Positions 1 through 7,607 of a DNA stretch of 8,964 bases are shown piece by piece. This DNA is from Flavobacterium sp. Lineage in GTDB: Bacteria > Bacteroidota > Bacteroidia > Flavobacteriales > Flavobacteriaceae. A program made the translations under genes and the position numbers. The notes beneath the pieces are model-generated. The model was given only the letters and a program-made list of their open reading frames with translations. It did no database searches and was not told the origin of the DNA. Within the stretch, counting starts at the first letter, position 1, and each line of letters begins with the position of its first letter. The stretch covers positions 1 to 8,964 of the forward strand of contig JADMKR010000268.1 of the NCBI GenBank assembly GCA_015478765.1. Direction: 5' to 3'.

Positions 1-88
1 AAATCGACAACCTGTCAACGTTGAACGCCTCCAGCATAAAGCAATCGTTCATGCCATCACCGTTAGGTGAAATACCTTTTTGAATGGT
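1..88 (-). other. Start of CHU_C (type B) T9SS sorting domain, truncated by window edge
   Basis: Residues 2443-2471 begin TIQKGISPNGDGMND followed by CFMLEAF and then RLSI at the edge. The SPNGDG-ND-F signature opens the gliding motility-associated C-terminal domain. The family usually runs about 85-90 residues, so roughly 60 residues and the stop codon should lie left of the window. Domains of this type are recognised by the T9SS outer-membrane machinery. Confidence -1.
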
Positions 89-3000
89 ACAACCCGTAGC
101 AGGTGGCGAATAAGATCTAACAACATCGGAACAACCTGCTGTAGTGACTGTCAGAGTATATGTACCCGAACCACTAACCTGCGCAGCACTATCGTTACTG
201 CCTGACAGGATTTGCCCGTCACCGGTAACTGTCCAACTATAAGTTGCATTGTCAAGATCAAATGAATTGTCTACAACATTAGCTCGAAGGGTGAAAACAT
301 TATTTTCACATTGGCCAGTAATCATAAAATCAGGAGTTTGCGAAATGGATACTTCAAACGATTCCTCATCAACGCAACTGCTGTTGGTAGGTGACTGTGC
401 ATAAATATAGATCGTTTGGCTCGAAGTTATCTCATCGCCGGCTACATAAGTAGCACCCTGACCACCTGGCTGGCTGTAATAAGCTCCATCACCAATAATG
501 GCCGGTAGTTCAAAACTGCCACAGCCCTGAACATCTGCTACGGGAGCTACATCTGGTGTAGTAGAAATCGTAATCTGAACTTCCTGTTCCACAAAGCATA
601 CATTGCTATCGGTTATGATTTCTGCATAAGCATATAAAGTTGTCAGTCCCAAGTCGGTTATTACAGTGTTTTGAGGCACCATGTTACCGCCGCCGGCAGG
701 ACCACCTGATAGCGTATAGTATTCACCCTCACTCAATGTTGGCAACATATAACTGTCGCATGCAAATACAGGAGCGATAGGATCGATTTGCGGCGCAGGA
801 TAAATAGTAACTGTAAAGCTGCTTTCATCAGTACAACTTGCATTGGTAGCATGTATGTAAACTTCTTGCGTACCAGTGATAAAATATCCTACCGGATAGT
901 TAGCTCCTGACGCGCCAGGTCCTGCGTAGTACATGCTTCCGTTAGCAAGCGCGGGCAGTTCATAGCTGCCACATGCTGAAACATCTGGACGAACTTCAGC
1001 AACAGCTGGTGCTTCAATTGTAATTGATGTCGTATAGGTACCGCCTTCATTACAGCCGTTTGGAGCAACTGTATAAGTTACGTCAAAAGTACCGGCTGGA
1101 CTTGTCGATAAATCAATTGCACCTGTGGCTGGGTTAACAGTAACATCGCCGGATGAATAAATTCCGCCTAACGTAAATCCAGGCGCCGGTTCCGGAAGCG
1201 GACTTGCCGTATCCGATCCACAGAATGGTGATGCGTAAAAGAATGTCGTTACAGCCGGTGCGGTTACACCACACTCTAATTCAAAAGATTTAACTTCGAA
1301 ACATTGCGTATTTCCGTAAGCAATACGAACGTAAACAATTTGATCGCACGCACCTGAGAACGCCGTTGCATCTGCAATCGGATTCGTAGCGGCAGTAGCA
1401 TCTGCTTCCGTAAGATAGTAGGTTACCGTAATATTTGGATCGGTTACACTACTCAAGATAAGTGTGCTATTCGGAGTGAAATCAAATACAGGATTTCCAG
1501 TCGCAGAACATGAAACTATCGTTACAGGATCGGCAGTTGGAAGTGGCGACGTTGTATTGATCATAACTTCGCTGGAAGTTACAACTTCGGTACCGTCACA
1601 TGCAATATAGGTAGCTTGCGCGACCATGTGCGTATCCTGAGTAATACAAACCTGAATGTCCTGATCAGAACTGTAGAATTCACCATCTTTAATCCATTCA
1701 AACTCAACATTCGAAACACCATCCGGAGAGAATCTCCACGCTTCGTTGGTTGCATTCCATGCACCAGTATTACGTCCCGGAGGAGTATATGCCAAAGTAC
1801 CGGCGGCATTTTGAATTCCTAATACGCCTTCACCTTGTTGCCATCCTGGACACGCATTTCTATTCTGAACATAAATCTCAATAATATTTGAAATTTCGTA
1901 AAGAACGATTTGCGTAGTCATACGATATTGCGGATCTGTACAAGAACTTCCGAAAGCCGGAACTTCATTATAGTTAACAACAAGAGCACGACAAGGATAT
2001 GTTCCAAGAACCTGATAGTTAATCGATGTTGTTGGGCCAGGGTTATTGGTTGTATACAAATCCTGGAATACTCCGTAAATCGCATTTTTGATACTAAACG
2101 CAGGATCCGGAATTGGTCCGCTCAATGTCCATGGGCAATATTCTCCGTATGTAGTTGTATAAGGCATTCCAAACGTAATTACACCATTATCTCCAATTCT
2201 GCAGAAGTCATAAGATTCGCCGAAGAAACAGAAGTTAAAAGGTAAGTCGAAACTTGGTGTATAATCATCATCTGAAGTAATCGGCATTTCGATTCCACCA
2301 GTGAAAGGGAAAGGTGGGTCGTAATCAATTGCTTCAACAGCATAAGATGTTGTAGCCCCAATTCCGTAGAAACTGGCCGAAAGATCGACACATTGTGATT
2401 CGCCTGCACACAGGAATATTTCTGCGTCGACGATATCAACCCCAACTCCCACTAAATCAACCGAGGCACAGCCCGGAGGAGAGAAAATTGAGAATGGCTG
2501 CGGGCCAGACCAAAAACTCATGTCATCAGGAGAGCAAATCGCACGAACAAAGAACTCATAAAAAGTTCCCGGAACCGCAGTGTATGTAAATGTTGGGGTA
2601 CCGGTCACAATAGTGCCCGAAGTTGGAGCGCCACTGCCGGCAACCTGTACAACGATTTCCCATTGTGTTTCAGTACCAGTAGGCGTCCATGTCAATTCGA
2701 GTTCGTTCAAATTTGAAGTGCTTGCAGCAGTTAATTCGATAGGAGACGGACAAGTAAGCGCAATAAGGCTTACGTTATCGATTGCCGCCGGTGGCTGACT
2801 TCCACCACCGCCATCATTTCGCCACTCAAAAACTACGCGCAATACGCTTCCGGAAAATGCCGCCGCCTGGAAAATATAATTTTCGGATGTCCACGCGGCT
2901 GAATTATTGAAATTCCCATCTAATTGAATGCGATCTGCACCAGCGGTGATTTGAGCTCCTGCAGTCGGAACATACGTAGCAGGAACCAGCCAAACACGGA

Positions 3001-6000
3001 AATAATCCCAATTTGTGCCTGCAAAACCTTCACCTACAGCACGCCAGTCAAACGAGAAACTAAGCTCACCCACGGCTGCCGGCATTTGGATATCACGGTA
3101 AGCATGCGCAACCGAAGTCGCACTCGTCGTATAAGCATTGCTCGTACCGTTGTTATTTGTAATATATAATGAGTGGGTTCCGCCATTGCTTACGGCCGTT
3201 CCAACAATCCACTTATTAGTTTGAGTTCCTACATAAGACCATCCATTCGGACCTTCGAAATCATCTTCATAATCAAGAACTCCCGGTATCTGGGTTGTTG
3301 TGATCAGTATAGGACCTGTCCATGTACTGGTGCCGTCTGCTCCGCAATTTGAGCGTACCCAGAAATAATAGGTAGTTGAAGGATTTAGGCCAGTCAATGC
3401 AACGTTTGGATCAGGAACATTTCCTGACGGCGTTGCAGTAGAACCTGGAGCCGTATTCACCGTTGAATAATAATAGTCAAACGATTCTGCACCCGAATTC
3501 GGGCCTGTCCACGACACATCTGCAGTAGACTGGCTGACATCGTCCAAAGTAAGTGCTGAAGGCGCCGAGCAGGTTATAATTGTAAGATTTACATTATCAA
3601 CTGCAGCGGGTGGCTGTGTCCCCACAGAACCGTCATTGCGCCATTCGAATACAATTCGCATTGTTTGCCCAGCATAAGCTGCAGCAGGAATTACAAAGTT
3701 TTCTGTTTGCCAAGTAGCCGACTGATTAAAGTTGGCTCCTAACTGAACACCGCCACTAGCACCGGCCGTAATTTGCGTTCCCGCTACGGGTGTGAAACTA
3801 CTTGGCACCATCCATACGCGCATGTAATCACAGCAGCTTTCGCCCACTGCTCTCCAGTCGAATGCAAGATTTAAATCATCAATTGCTGCGGGCATTTGGA
3901 TGTCCCGGTACGCATGAGCGACCGAGGCAGAAGTTACAGTGAAAGCATTGCTCACTCCGTTATTGTTGGTGATGTAAAGTGATTGTGTTCCACCGTTACT
4001 TACAGCCGATCCAACAATCCATTTATTTGTTTGTGTACCAACATATGACCAACCGTTTGTTCCTTCGAAATCTTCTTCAAAGTTTAAAACTGCAGGGATT
4101 TGTGTAGTAGTGATTGAAATCGGACCTGTCCAGGTACTGGTTCCATCGGTACCACAATTGGATCTAACCCAGAAGTAGTAAGTTGTAGAAGGAGTTAAAC
4201 CACTCAAAGGAGTTGTAGGATTCACAACGTTTCCGTTTGGAGTTGTAGTATCCCCCGGTGCGGTGTTAGTTGTCGAATAGTAAAAATCGAATGATTCAGC
4301 ACCTGCTGTAGGTCCTGTCCAGGTTACATTGGCAGTCGTCTCGGTTACGTTGTTGATTCCGAGATTAGATGGTGCCGAGCATGTGATCTGATTTAGGACA
4401 ATGTTATCGATTGCTCCCGGAGGTTGATTTCCGACGCTTCCATCATTTCGCCATTCAAAGACGAGTCGCATCGTTTGATTGGCAAAAGCTGCGCCTTGAA
4501 CTACGTAGTTTACGGTTTGCCATGTTCCCTGCTGATTGAAATTGGCACCAATCTGAACTCCACCACTGTTTCCGGCAGTAATTAACGTACCCGGTGTTGG
4601 TGAGAAAGTAACTGGAACCATCCAAACGCGAATGTAATCACAGCAAGATTCTGCCATGGCTCTCCAATCGAATGAAAGGTTGAGTTCATCGACAACTGCC
4701 GGCATCTGAATATCGCGATACGCGTGAACTACTGTAGTTGTGTTGCTATACGAATTACTGGCACCGTTGTCATTTGTAATATATAGCGAGTGACTTCCAC
4801 CGTTGCTGACTGCGGTACCAATAATCCATTTGTTGGCCTGTGTACCGTTGGATATTGTCAGCTGTGGATTATTTTCGAAATCTTCCGTATAGGGTAAAGT
4901 TCCCGGCACTTGCAATGTATTGACGGCAACTGGTCCGGCCGGTGTACTTGAATCTGTTGGCGAACAAACCGCGCGCACATAAAACACATAGCTAGTTCCT
5001 GGCGTCAGAGTGTTGATTGTTACCGGATTGGTAGCCGATTGCCAGTTAGGGTCATCTGCCGCCGGCACCGGTGCGGTGGGATCGGTAATTATAATTTCCC
5101 AAGCTGTTTCAGTGCTACCTGCCATCCAACTGAATGTGGCTGAATTCTGGGTAACAGCAGTGGCAAACAGCATTGTCGGTTTCGGACAAGTTGGAAGCGT
5201 CGTAAAGTTCGGCGAAGGAGCCGACCAATCATTGACACCAGGGCCCGTACAAACCGCTCTTACATAATATGTATATTGTGTATCGGCCAGTAATCCCGTA
5301 ATAGTATACGGAAGTGTTGTCGTTCCCGGAATTGTCACCGTTGGAACAGTAGCCGCCGTTGGTGCCGGAGATCCGGTAGCCACCGCGTAAATTTCCCATG
5401 AAACCGGCGTTGGACCGTTTGGTGTCCAGTTGAGAGTAGCACCGTTTGTAGTAGGCGCAGTGACAGTTAAGTTATTTGGTGGTAAACATGGCGGATTATT
5501 ACAGTCAACCGTCCCACTGAATAATAAACTGTTCGCACTTCCTGTATTAGAAGGTTTGACAAATATAGTTTGTCCGAAAGAATTCACAATTGATACTCCA
5601 ATTTCATTTCCAAAAGAACCACCTGCATTCCAGAATAATTGAAAAGGTCCGTCGCAAAGTGGAACTGATACCGTTACCGGACCTGTACCCGTCGTAAAAG
5701 TTGGTCCGATCGTGGCAATTGTCAAACCGTCCTGAATAACACTCATCGTATTACCGTTCCAGCCATCACCCCATGAATCGGTCATCACGAAAGTGTAATT
5801 ACAGCCTACAGCACAGGAGGTGGTATTAAATAAATATGGTCCTGACCACGTACTGAACGTTCCATCGCCACAGTCAGATCTAACCCAATATTGGTAAGGT
5901 GTTCCCAACGCTAACGGCGCTCCTGCCAAAGTTTCGGTTATAGGATAATTTACATTGGTAGCCGTTGTTGTTCCTGCCCCCGTTGGAACCGCAGAACCAG

Positions 6001-7414
6001 CCGTTTGTACAGCTACTTCCCAAGAGGTCGCTCCATTGGCATCCCACGAAAGGTTGGCACTGGTAGGACCTGTACCCGTTGCCGATAATCCTGTTGGCGA
6101 AGCACAATTTAATGTTTGAACTACTAGATTGTACGCAACCGTTTGCGGAGTTGCATTGGTTGAAATAACAATAATATATTCCTGACCAGCCGTTACATTC
6201 AGACTCGGAATTTCACGAATGGTATTTCCGGAGTTTGCGACGCCAGCCAAACAACTTACGCCCACATTAGCACAACCTTGGTAAACAAAAATACCGGACC
6301 ATGTTCCGGTAGGCGTCATTGCGATGCTGATAGCACCAGATTCAGTTGGAGTGTAAGAATAAAACACATCATTACCTGTCATGTAATTTGCCGCAGTGCC
6401 GGCGCAAGTCGCGGGCTGAGCAGTATCGGTTGTGTCACCGTAATTTGCGGTGTTGTCGGTAGTACTATAAGGTGTAGTGAATACAATTGGAGCAGCGCAG
6501 GAAAGACCCGGCGAAGATGTCTCAAAATCATAAACATCCGACCATTCGCTCGTGATGCCGTCACCACAAACCGCGCGAACCCTATATTTATATTCTGTCG
6601 AAGGAGCGAACGCGGCACCGAAAGCTCCACCGGTAGTAATTGCAGTGGCGGTAAACGGATTGGATGTTATCGTAACTCCATTTCCTGTGAAAGTTCCCAA
6701 AGTTGGAAGAATTTCAATCTGCCACTCTGTTGCTCCTAATGCGTTCCAGCTTAAATTCGCTGAAGTCTGTGTGATGCCCCCGGCATTAAGTCCCGTTGGG
6801 GTGAAACATTCCGAAACGATCAATACATCGTCAACCAACCAACGATCGCCGGTTAGCGGACCCGCAGGGTGAGTAAATATTTTAACAAATGCTATATATG
6901 CACTCGGACCTACAGATGCCGGTATCGACACCACTTTTTCGATGTAGGTTGTAATATTCGTAGGATGGGTCAGATCTGCTTCATCATACTCCACCACTAA
7001 AGTAGAGTAGGAGGAAATCAAACTGGGATCGGCAGTGGAAGGTGCAGCGCGAATCTGGTAGATAGTTCCCTGATCGCCCGCGCTGGTCGTCCTGGTCATA
7101 AACCGGAGCTGGGCATTTGTGGGCATTGTTACCAGCGGTGTCGCAAGGTAATCAACCGAGGTATTCCCGGCGCCGACATTCTGGTTGGTTATAAAAGCCG
7201 CATTCGGAGTTGAATAGGCGGGGAACGGGCCAGTATTTAATTGCCAGTTCACACTTCCGACACCATTGTCGAAAATCATCCAATCTCCAGACGCCAACGC
7301 CCAGACACCTCCGCCAACAGGGGCGGCAGGCGCTGTATCAAAGTTCTCATCTAGCTGCGAAAAGCCCAGATGCGAAAAAAGAAACAGGAAAGTTAATAAT
7401 GTAATGTTCTTCAT
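1..7414 (-). CDS. Giant T9SS-exported multidomain adhesin-like protein (type B sorting domain), 3' end cut by window
   Basis: Translating back from the ATG at 7414 gives 2471 codons with no stop or frameshift to the left edge. Residues 1-19 are a signal peptide. Then follow a choice-of-anchor J-like sandwich (20-201), FN3 (203-301), a PPC-like domain (306-435), FN3 (437-532), a DSWGDGWNG domain (534-640), FN3 (643-741) and FN3 (743-836). Three tandem anchor J plus FN3 units span 838-1643. A beta-rich domain (1649-1895), Ig/PKD-like domains (1896-2137), three short repeats (2138-2359), a PKD-like domain and the start of CHU_C (from 2443, GISPNGDGMND) complete it. CHU_C domains direct export and surface attachment or release by the T9SS. 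The modules suggest adhesion or binding of glycans or proteins; no protease or glycosidase signature was recognised, so the ligand is unknown. The start is chosen because the signal peptide follows it directly and a promoter box lies 50 bases upstream. It is monocistronic as far as visible. Identity as a T9SS substrate is firm; the function is inferred. Confidence -1.
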   Translation of the reverse strand, partial: MKNITLLTFLFLFSHLGFSQLDENFDTAPAAPVGGGVWALASGDWMIFDNGVGSVNWQLNTGPFPAYSTPNAAFITNQNVGAGNTSVDYLATPLVTMPTNAQLRFMTRTTSAGDQGTIYQIRAAPSTADPSLISSYSTLVVEYDEADLTHPTNITTYIEKVVSIPASVGPSAYIAFVKIFTHPAGPLTGDRWLVDDVLIVSECFTPTGLNAGGITQTSANLSWNALGATEWQIEILPTLGTFTGNGVTITSNPFTATAITTGGAFGAAFAPSTEYKYRVRAVCGDGITSEWSDVYDFETSSPGLSCAAPIVFTTPYSTTDNTANYGDTTDTAQPATCAGTAANYMTGNDVFYSYTPTESGAISIAMTPTGTWSGIFVYQGCANVGVSCLAGVANSGNTIREIPSLNVTAGQEYIIVISTNATPQTVAYNLVVQTLNCASPTGLSATGTGPTSANLSWDANGATSWEVAVQTAGSAVPTGAGTTTATNVNYPITETLAGAPLALGTPYQYWVRSDCGDGTFSTWSGPYLFNTTSCAVGCNYTFVMTDSWGDGWNGNTMSVIQDGLTIATIGPTFTTGTGPVTVSVPLCDGPFQLFWNAGGSFGNEIGVSIVNSFGQTIFVKPSNTGSANSLLFSGTVDCNNPPCLPPNNLTVTAPTTNGATLNWTPNGPTPVSWEIYAVATGSPAPTAATVPTVTIPGTTTLPYTITGLLADTQYTYYVRAVCTGPGVNDWSAPSPNFTTLPTCPKPTMLFATAVTQNSATFSWMAGSTETAWEIIITDPTAPVPAADDPNWQSATNPVTINTLTPGTSYVFYVRAVCSPTDSSTPAGPVAVNTLQVPGTLPYTEDFENNPQLTISNGTQANKWIIGTAVSNGGSHSLYITNDNGASNSYSNTTTVVHAYRDIQMPAVVDELNLSFDWRAMAESCCDYIRVWMVPVTFSPTPGTLITAGNSGGVQIGANFNQQGTWQTVNYVVQGAAFANQTMRLVFEWRNDGSVGNQPPGAIDNIVLNQITCSAPSNLGINNVTETTANVTWTGPTAGAESFDFYYSTTNTAPGDTTTPNGNVVNPTTPLSGLTPSTTYYFWVRSNCGTDGTSTWTGPISITTTQIPAVLNFEEDFEGTNGWSYVGTQTNKWIVGSAVSNGGTQSLYITNNNGVSNAFTVTSASVAHAYRDIQMPAAIDDLNLAFDWRAVGESCCDYMRVWMVPSSFTPVAGTQITAGASGGVQLGANFNQSATWQTENFVIPAAAYAGQTMRIVFEWRNDGSVGTQPPAAVDNVNLTIITCSAPSALTLDDVSQSTADVSWTGPNSGAESFDYYYSTVNTAPGSTATPSGNVPDPNVALTGLNPSTTYYFWVRSNCGADGTSTWTGPILITTTQIPGVLDYEDDFEGPNGWSYVGTQTNKWIVGTAVSNGGTHSLYITNNNGTSNAYTTSATSVAHAYRDIQMPAAVGELSFSFDWRAVGEGFAGTNWDYFRVWLVPATYVPTAGAQITAGADRIQLDGNFNNSAAWTSENYIFQAAAFSGSVLRVVFEWRNDGGGGSQPPAAIDNVSLIALTCPSPIELTAASTSNLNELELTWTPTGTETQWEIVVQVAGSGAPTSGTIVTGTPTFTYTAVPGTFYEFFVRAICSPDDMSFWSGPQPFSIFSPPGCASVDLVGVGVDIVDAEIFLCAGESQCVDLSASFYGIGATTSYAVEAIDYDPPFPFTGGIEMPITSDDDYTPSFDLPFNFCFFGESYDFCRIGDNGVITFGMPYTTTYGEYCPWTLSGPIPDPAFSIKNAIYGVFQDLYTTNNPGPTTSINYQVLGTYPCRALVVNYNEVPAFGSSCTDPQYRMTTQIVLYEISNIIEIYVQNRNACPGWQQGEGVLGIQNAAGTLAYTPPGRNTGAWNATNEAWRFSPDGVSNVEFEWIKDGEFYSSDQDIQVCITQDTHMVAQATYIACDGTEVVTSSEVMINTTSPLPTADPVTIVSCSATGNPVFDFTPNSTLILSSVTDPNITVTYYLTEADATAATNPIADATAFSGACDQIVYVRIAYGNTQCFEVKSFELECGVTAPAVTTFFYASPFCGSDTASPLPEPAPGFTLGGIYSSGDVTVNPATGAIDLSTSPAGTFDVTYTVAPNGCNEGGTYTTSITIEAPAVAEVRPDVSACGSYELPALANGSMYYAGPGASGANYPVGYFITGTQEVYIHATNASCTDESSFTVTIYPAPQIDPIAPVFACDSYMLPTLSEGEYYTLSGGPAGGGNMVPQNTVITDLGLTTLYAYAEIITDSNVCFVEQEVQITISTTPDVAPVADVQGCGSFELPAIIGDGAYYSQPGGQGATYVAGDEITSSQTIYIYAQSPTNSSCVDEESFEVSISQTPDFMITGQCENNVFTLRANVVDNSFDLDNATYSWTVTGDGQILSGSNDSAAQVSGSGTYTLTVTTAGCSDVVRSYSPPATGCTIQKGISPNGDGMNDCFMLEAFNVDRLSI
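338..1003 (-). repeat. Three C-terminal protein repeats of about 70-79 residues
   Basis: The repeats lie at residues 2138-2207, 2208-2286 and 2287-2359. Each has a Cys followed by GSYELPAL, DSYMLPTL or GSFELPAI (Cys2148, 2219, 2298), then a YY segment (MYYAGPG, EYYTLSGG, AYYSQPGG), then a strand of the type EVYIHA, TLYAYA or TIYIYA, a second Cys (C-DE-SF or C-VEQEV) and a final V-I strand. They are Ig-like stalk repeats of a kind common just before CHU_C domains. The DNA is only loosely conserved between copies. Confidence -1.
1730..2470 (-). other. Large cysteine-rich beta domain, family not named
   Basis: Residues 1649-1895 start at CASVDLVG and include DPPFPFTGG, an acidic TSDDDYTPS, LPFNFCFFGESY, GDNGVITFG, NAIYGVFQD and GVLGIQN. 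The LPFNFCFFG then NG-V-I-TF pattern recurs in secreted Bacteroidota proteins and recalls NIDO-like or lectin-like sandwiches. Many cysteines are present, which suits an extracellular fold. I do not recognise a specific family. It separates the FN3/adhesin half of the protein from the Ig/PKD-like half. Confidence -1.
2486..3283 (-). repeat. Tandem unit 3 of 3 (adhesin sandwich + FN3), residues 1378-1643
   Basis: Phe1386 of the DFE motif is again 270 residues after its counterpart. The interior departs from the pattern: the SCC before DY is replaced by GFAGTNW (1463-1469), and GASGGVQLG becomes GADRIQLD. The adhesin half is therefore 3 residues longer, and FN3 starts at Cys1555 instead of 1552. 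The FN3 half, starting CPSPIEL, is less like those of units 1 and 2 and closes at about residue 1643. Confidence -1.
3284..4093 (-). repeat. Tandem unit 2 of 3 (adhesin sandwich + FN3), residues 1108-1377
   Basis: Landmarks fall exactly 270 residues after those of unit 1: DFE Phe at 846 and 1116, the CCDY second Cys at 925 and 1195, and the FN3 first Cys at 1012 and 1282. The sequence shares SYVGTQTNKWIVG, SLYITNNNG and AHAYRDIQMPAA with unit 3. It therefore looks like an old in-frame 810-bp duplication held under protein-level constraint. Confidence -1.
4094..4903 (-). repeat. Tandem unit 1 of 3 (adhesin sandwich + FN3), residues 838-1107
   Basis: The unit is 810 bp (270 residues). It opens with PGTLPYTEDFE, passes NKWIIGTAVSNGG, SLYITND, AYRDIQMP, FDWRA, a vicinal CCDY (Cys924-Cys925) and FEWRNDGS, and ends the adhesin half with GAIDNIVL. 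The FN3 half starts at Cys1012 and ends near ITTTQ. It is the most diverged of the three around the first loop, where it has NNPQLTIS in place of the GTNGWSYV or GPNGWSYV of the other two. Confidence -1.
5495..5815 (-). other. DSWGDGWNG-motif beta domain
   Basis: Residues 534-640 form a cysteine-bounded block (C534, C538 and C638) with a DSWGDGWNG motif at residues 546-554. Segments rich in Thr, Gly and Phe follow, including FQLFWNAGG and NEIGVSIVN. The Asp/Asn/Gly-rich loop resembles similar loops seen in secreted Bacteroidota proteins and could bind a metal ion, but this is inference. I cannot name a curated family for it with confidence. Confidence -1.
6110..6499 (-). other. PPC-like beta-sandwich domain
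   Basis: Residues 306-435 begin at a CAAPI segment and contain NDVFYSYTP, then GAISIAMTP, GIFVYQGC and finally a GQEYIIVIS strand. This order of strands resembles bacterial pre-peptidase C-terminal (PPC) domains, which occur as accessory, often carbohydrate- or protein-binding, modules of secreted proteins. It sits between the first and second FN3 modules. The assignment is moderate; another jelly-roll family is possible. Confidence -1.
6812..7357 (-). other. N-terminal choice-of-anchor J / cleaved-adhesin-like domain
   Basis: Residues 20-201 start with LDENFD, reach a DWMIFD tryptophan strand, carry an AFITNQN segment and end with RWLVDDVLIV. This order (ENFD near the start, DDV-hydrophobic strand at the end) fits the choice-of-anchor J / Cleaved_Adhesin jelly-roll family found in gingipain adhesin regions and many T9SS cargo proteins. 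It is clearly diverged from the three tandem copies further on and lacks their CCDY motif. The family call is from recognition of motifs, not from a search. Confidence -1.
7358..7414 (-). other. Sec signal peptide of the giant protein
   Basis: Residues 1-19 have a short basic start (MKN), a hydrophobic core rich in Leu and Phe, and GFS just before Gln20. Cleavage is predicted between Ser19 and Gln20, a common arrangement in Bacteroidota type I signal peptides. There is no lipobox cysteine, so it is not a lipoprotein. It would send the protein across the inner membrane before T9SS export across the outer membrane. Confidence -1.
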
Positions 7415-7463
7415 AAAGAAAAAATTTAAGTTGAAATTGAATTGTGTAGTTTTATAAGAACCT

Positions 7464-7471
7464 CAAATTTA
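7464..7471 (-). promoter_or_regulatory. -7 box (TAAATTTG) of the giant gene promoter
   Basis: On the minus strand this octamer matches the Bacteroidota primary sigma-factor -7 consensus TAnnTTTG exactly. It lies 50 bases before the ATG at 7414, which predicts a leader of about 40-45 bases that is A/T-rich and has no Shine-Dalgarno. No clear TTTG-like -33 box is seen at the usual spacing, only A/T-rich sequence. Confidence -1.
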
Positions 7472-7577
7472 ACAAAATTTATCAGAATTTTTTTAAATAA
7501 CTTTATTTTAACGAATACTTTCTTTTTAAGACAGACCAGTACAGACTTGAAGTGAATTCGTATTGAGCATAAATGCG

Positions 7578-7585
7578 TAAATTTG
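7578..7585 (+). promoter_or_regulatory. -7 box (TAAATTTG) of the hflX promoter
   Basis: This is an exact TAnnTTTG match, 22 bases before the hflX ATG, so the expected leader is only about 15 bases (A-rich, attaaaaaaatctaaaa, no Shine-Dalgarno). A weak TTC lies at 7557-7559 with a spacer of 18 bases where a -33 TTG would be expected. A TTG at 7563-7565 is too close. The octamer is identical to the one serving the divergent gene. Confidence -1.
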
Positions 7586-7607
7586 TAACAATTAAAAAAA
7601 TCTAAAA

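Noticed and set aside
1579..2445. Several overlapping open frames of 64-111 codons on both strands
   Set aside because: They are out of frame with, or antisense to, the continuous minus-strand frame of the giant protein. None has a promoter box, family motif or sensible composition.
2486..4903. The 810-bp tandem units as an insertion sequence or mobile element
   Set aside because: They are in-frame protein modules with no terminal inverted repeats or transposase, and their synonymous sites are widely diverged.
6278..6739. Plus-strand open frame of 153 codons opposite the giant gene
   Set aside because: It lies wholly antisense to FN3 and PPC-like modules whose protein sequence is clearly real. 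Its own translation is Cys/Arg/Ser-rich with no recognisable family.
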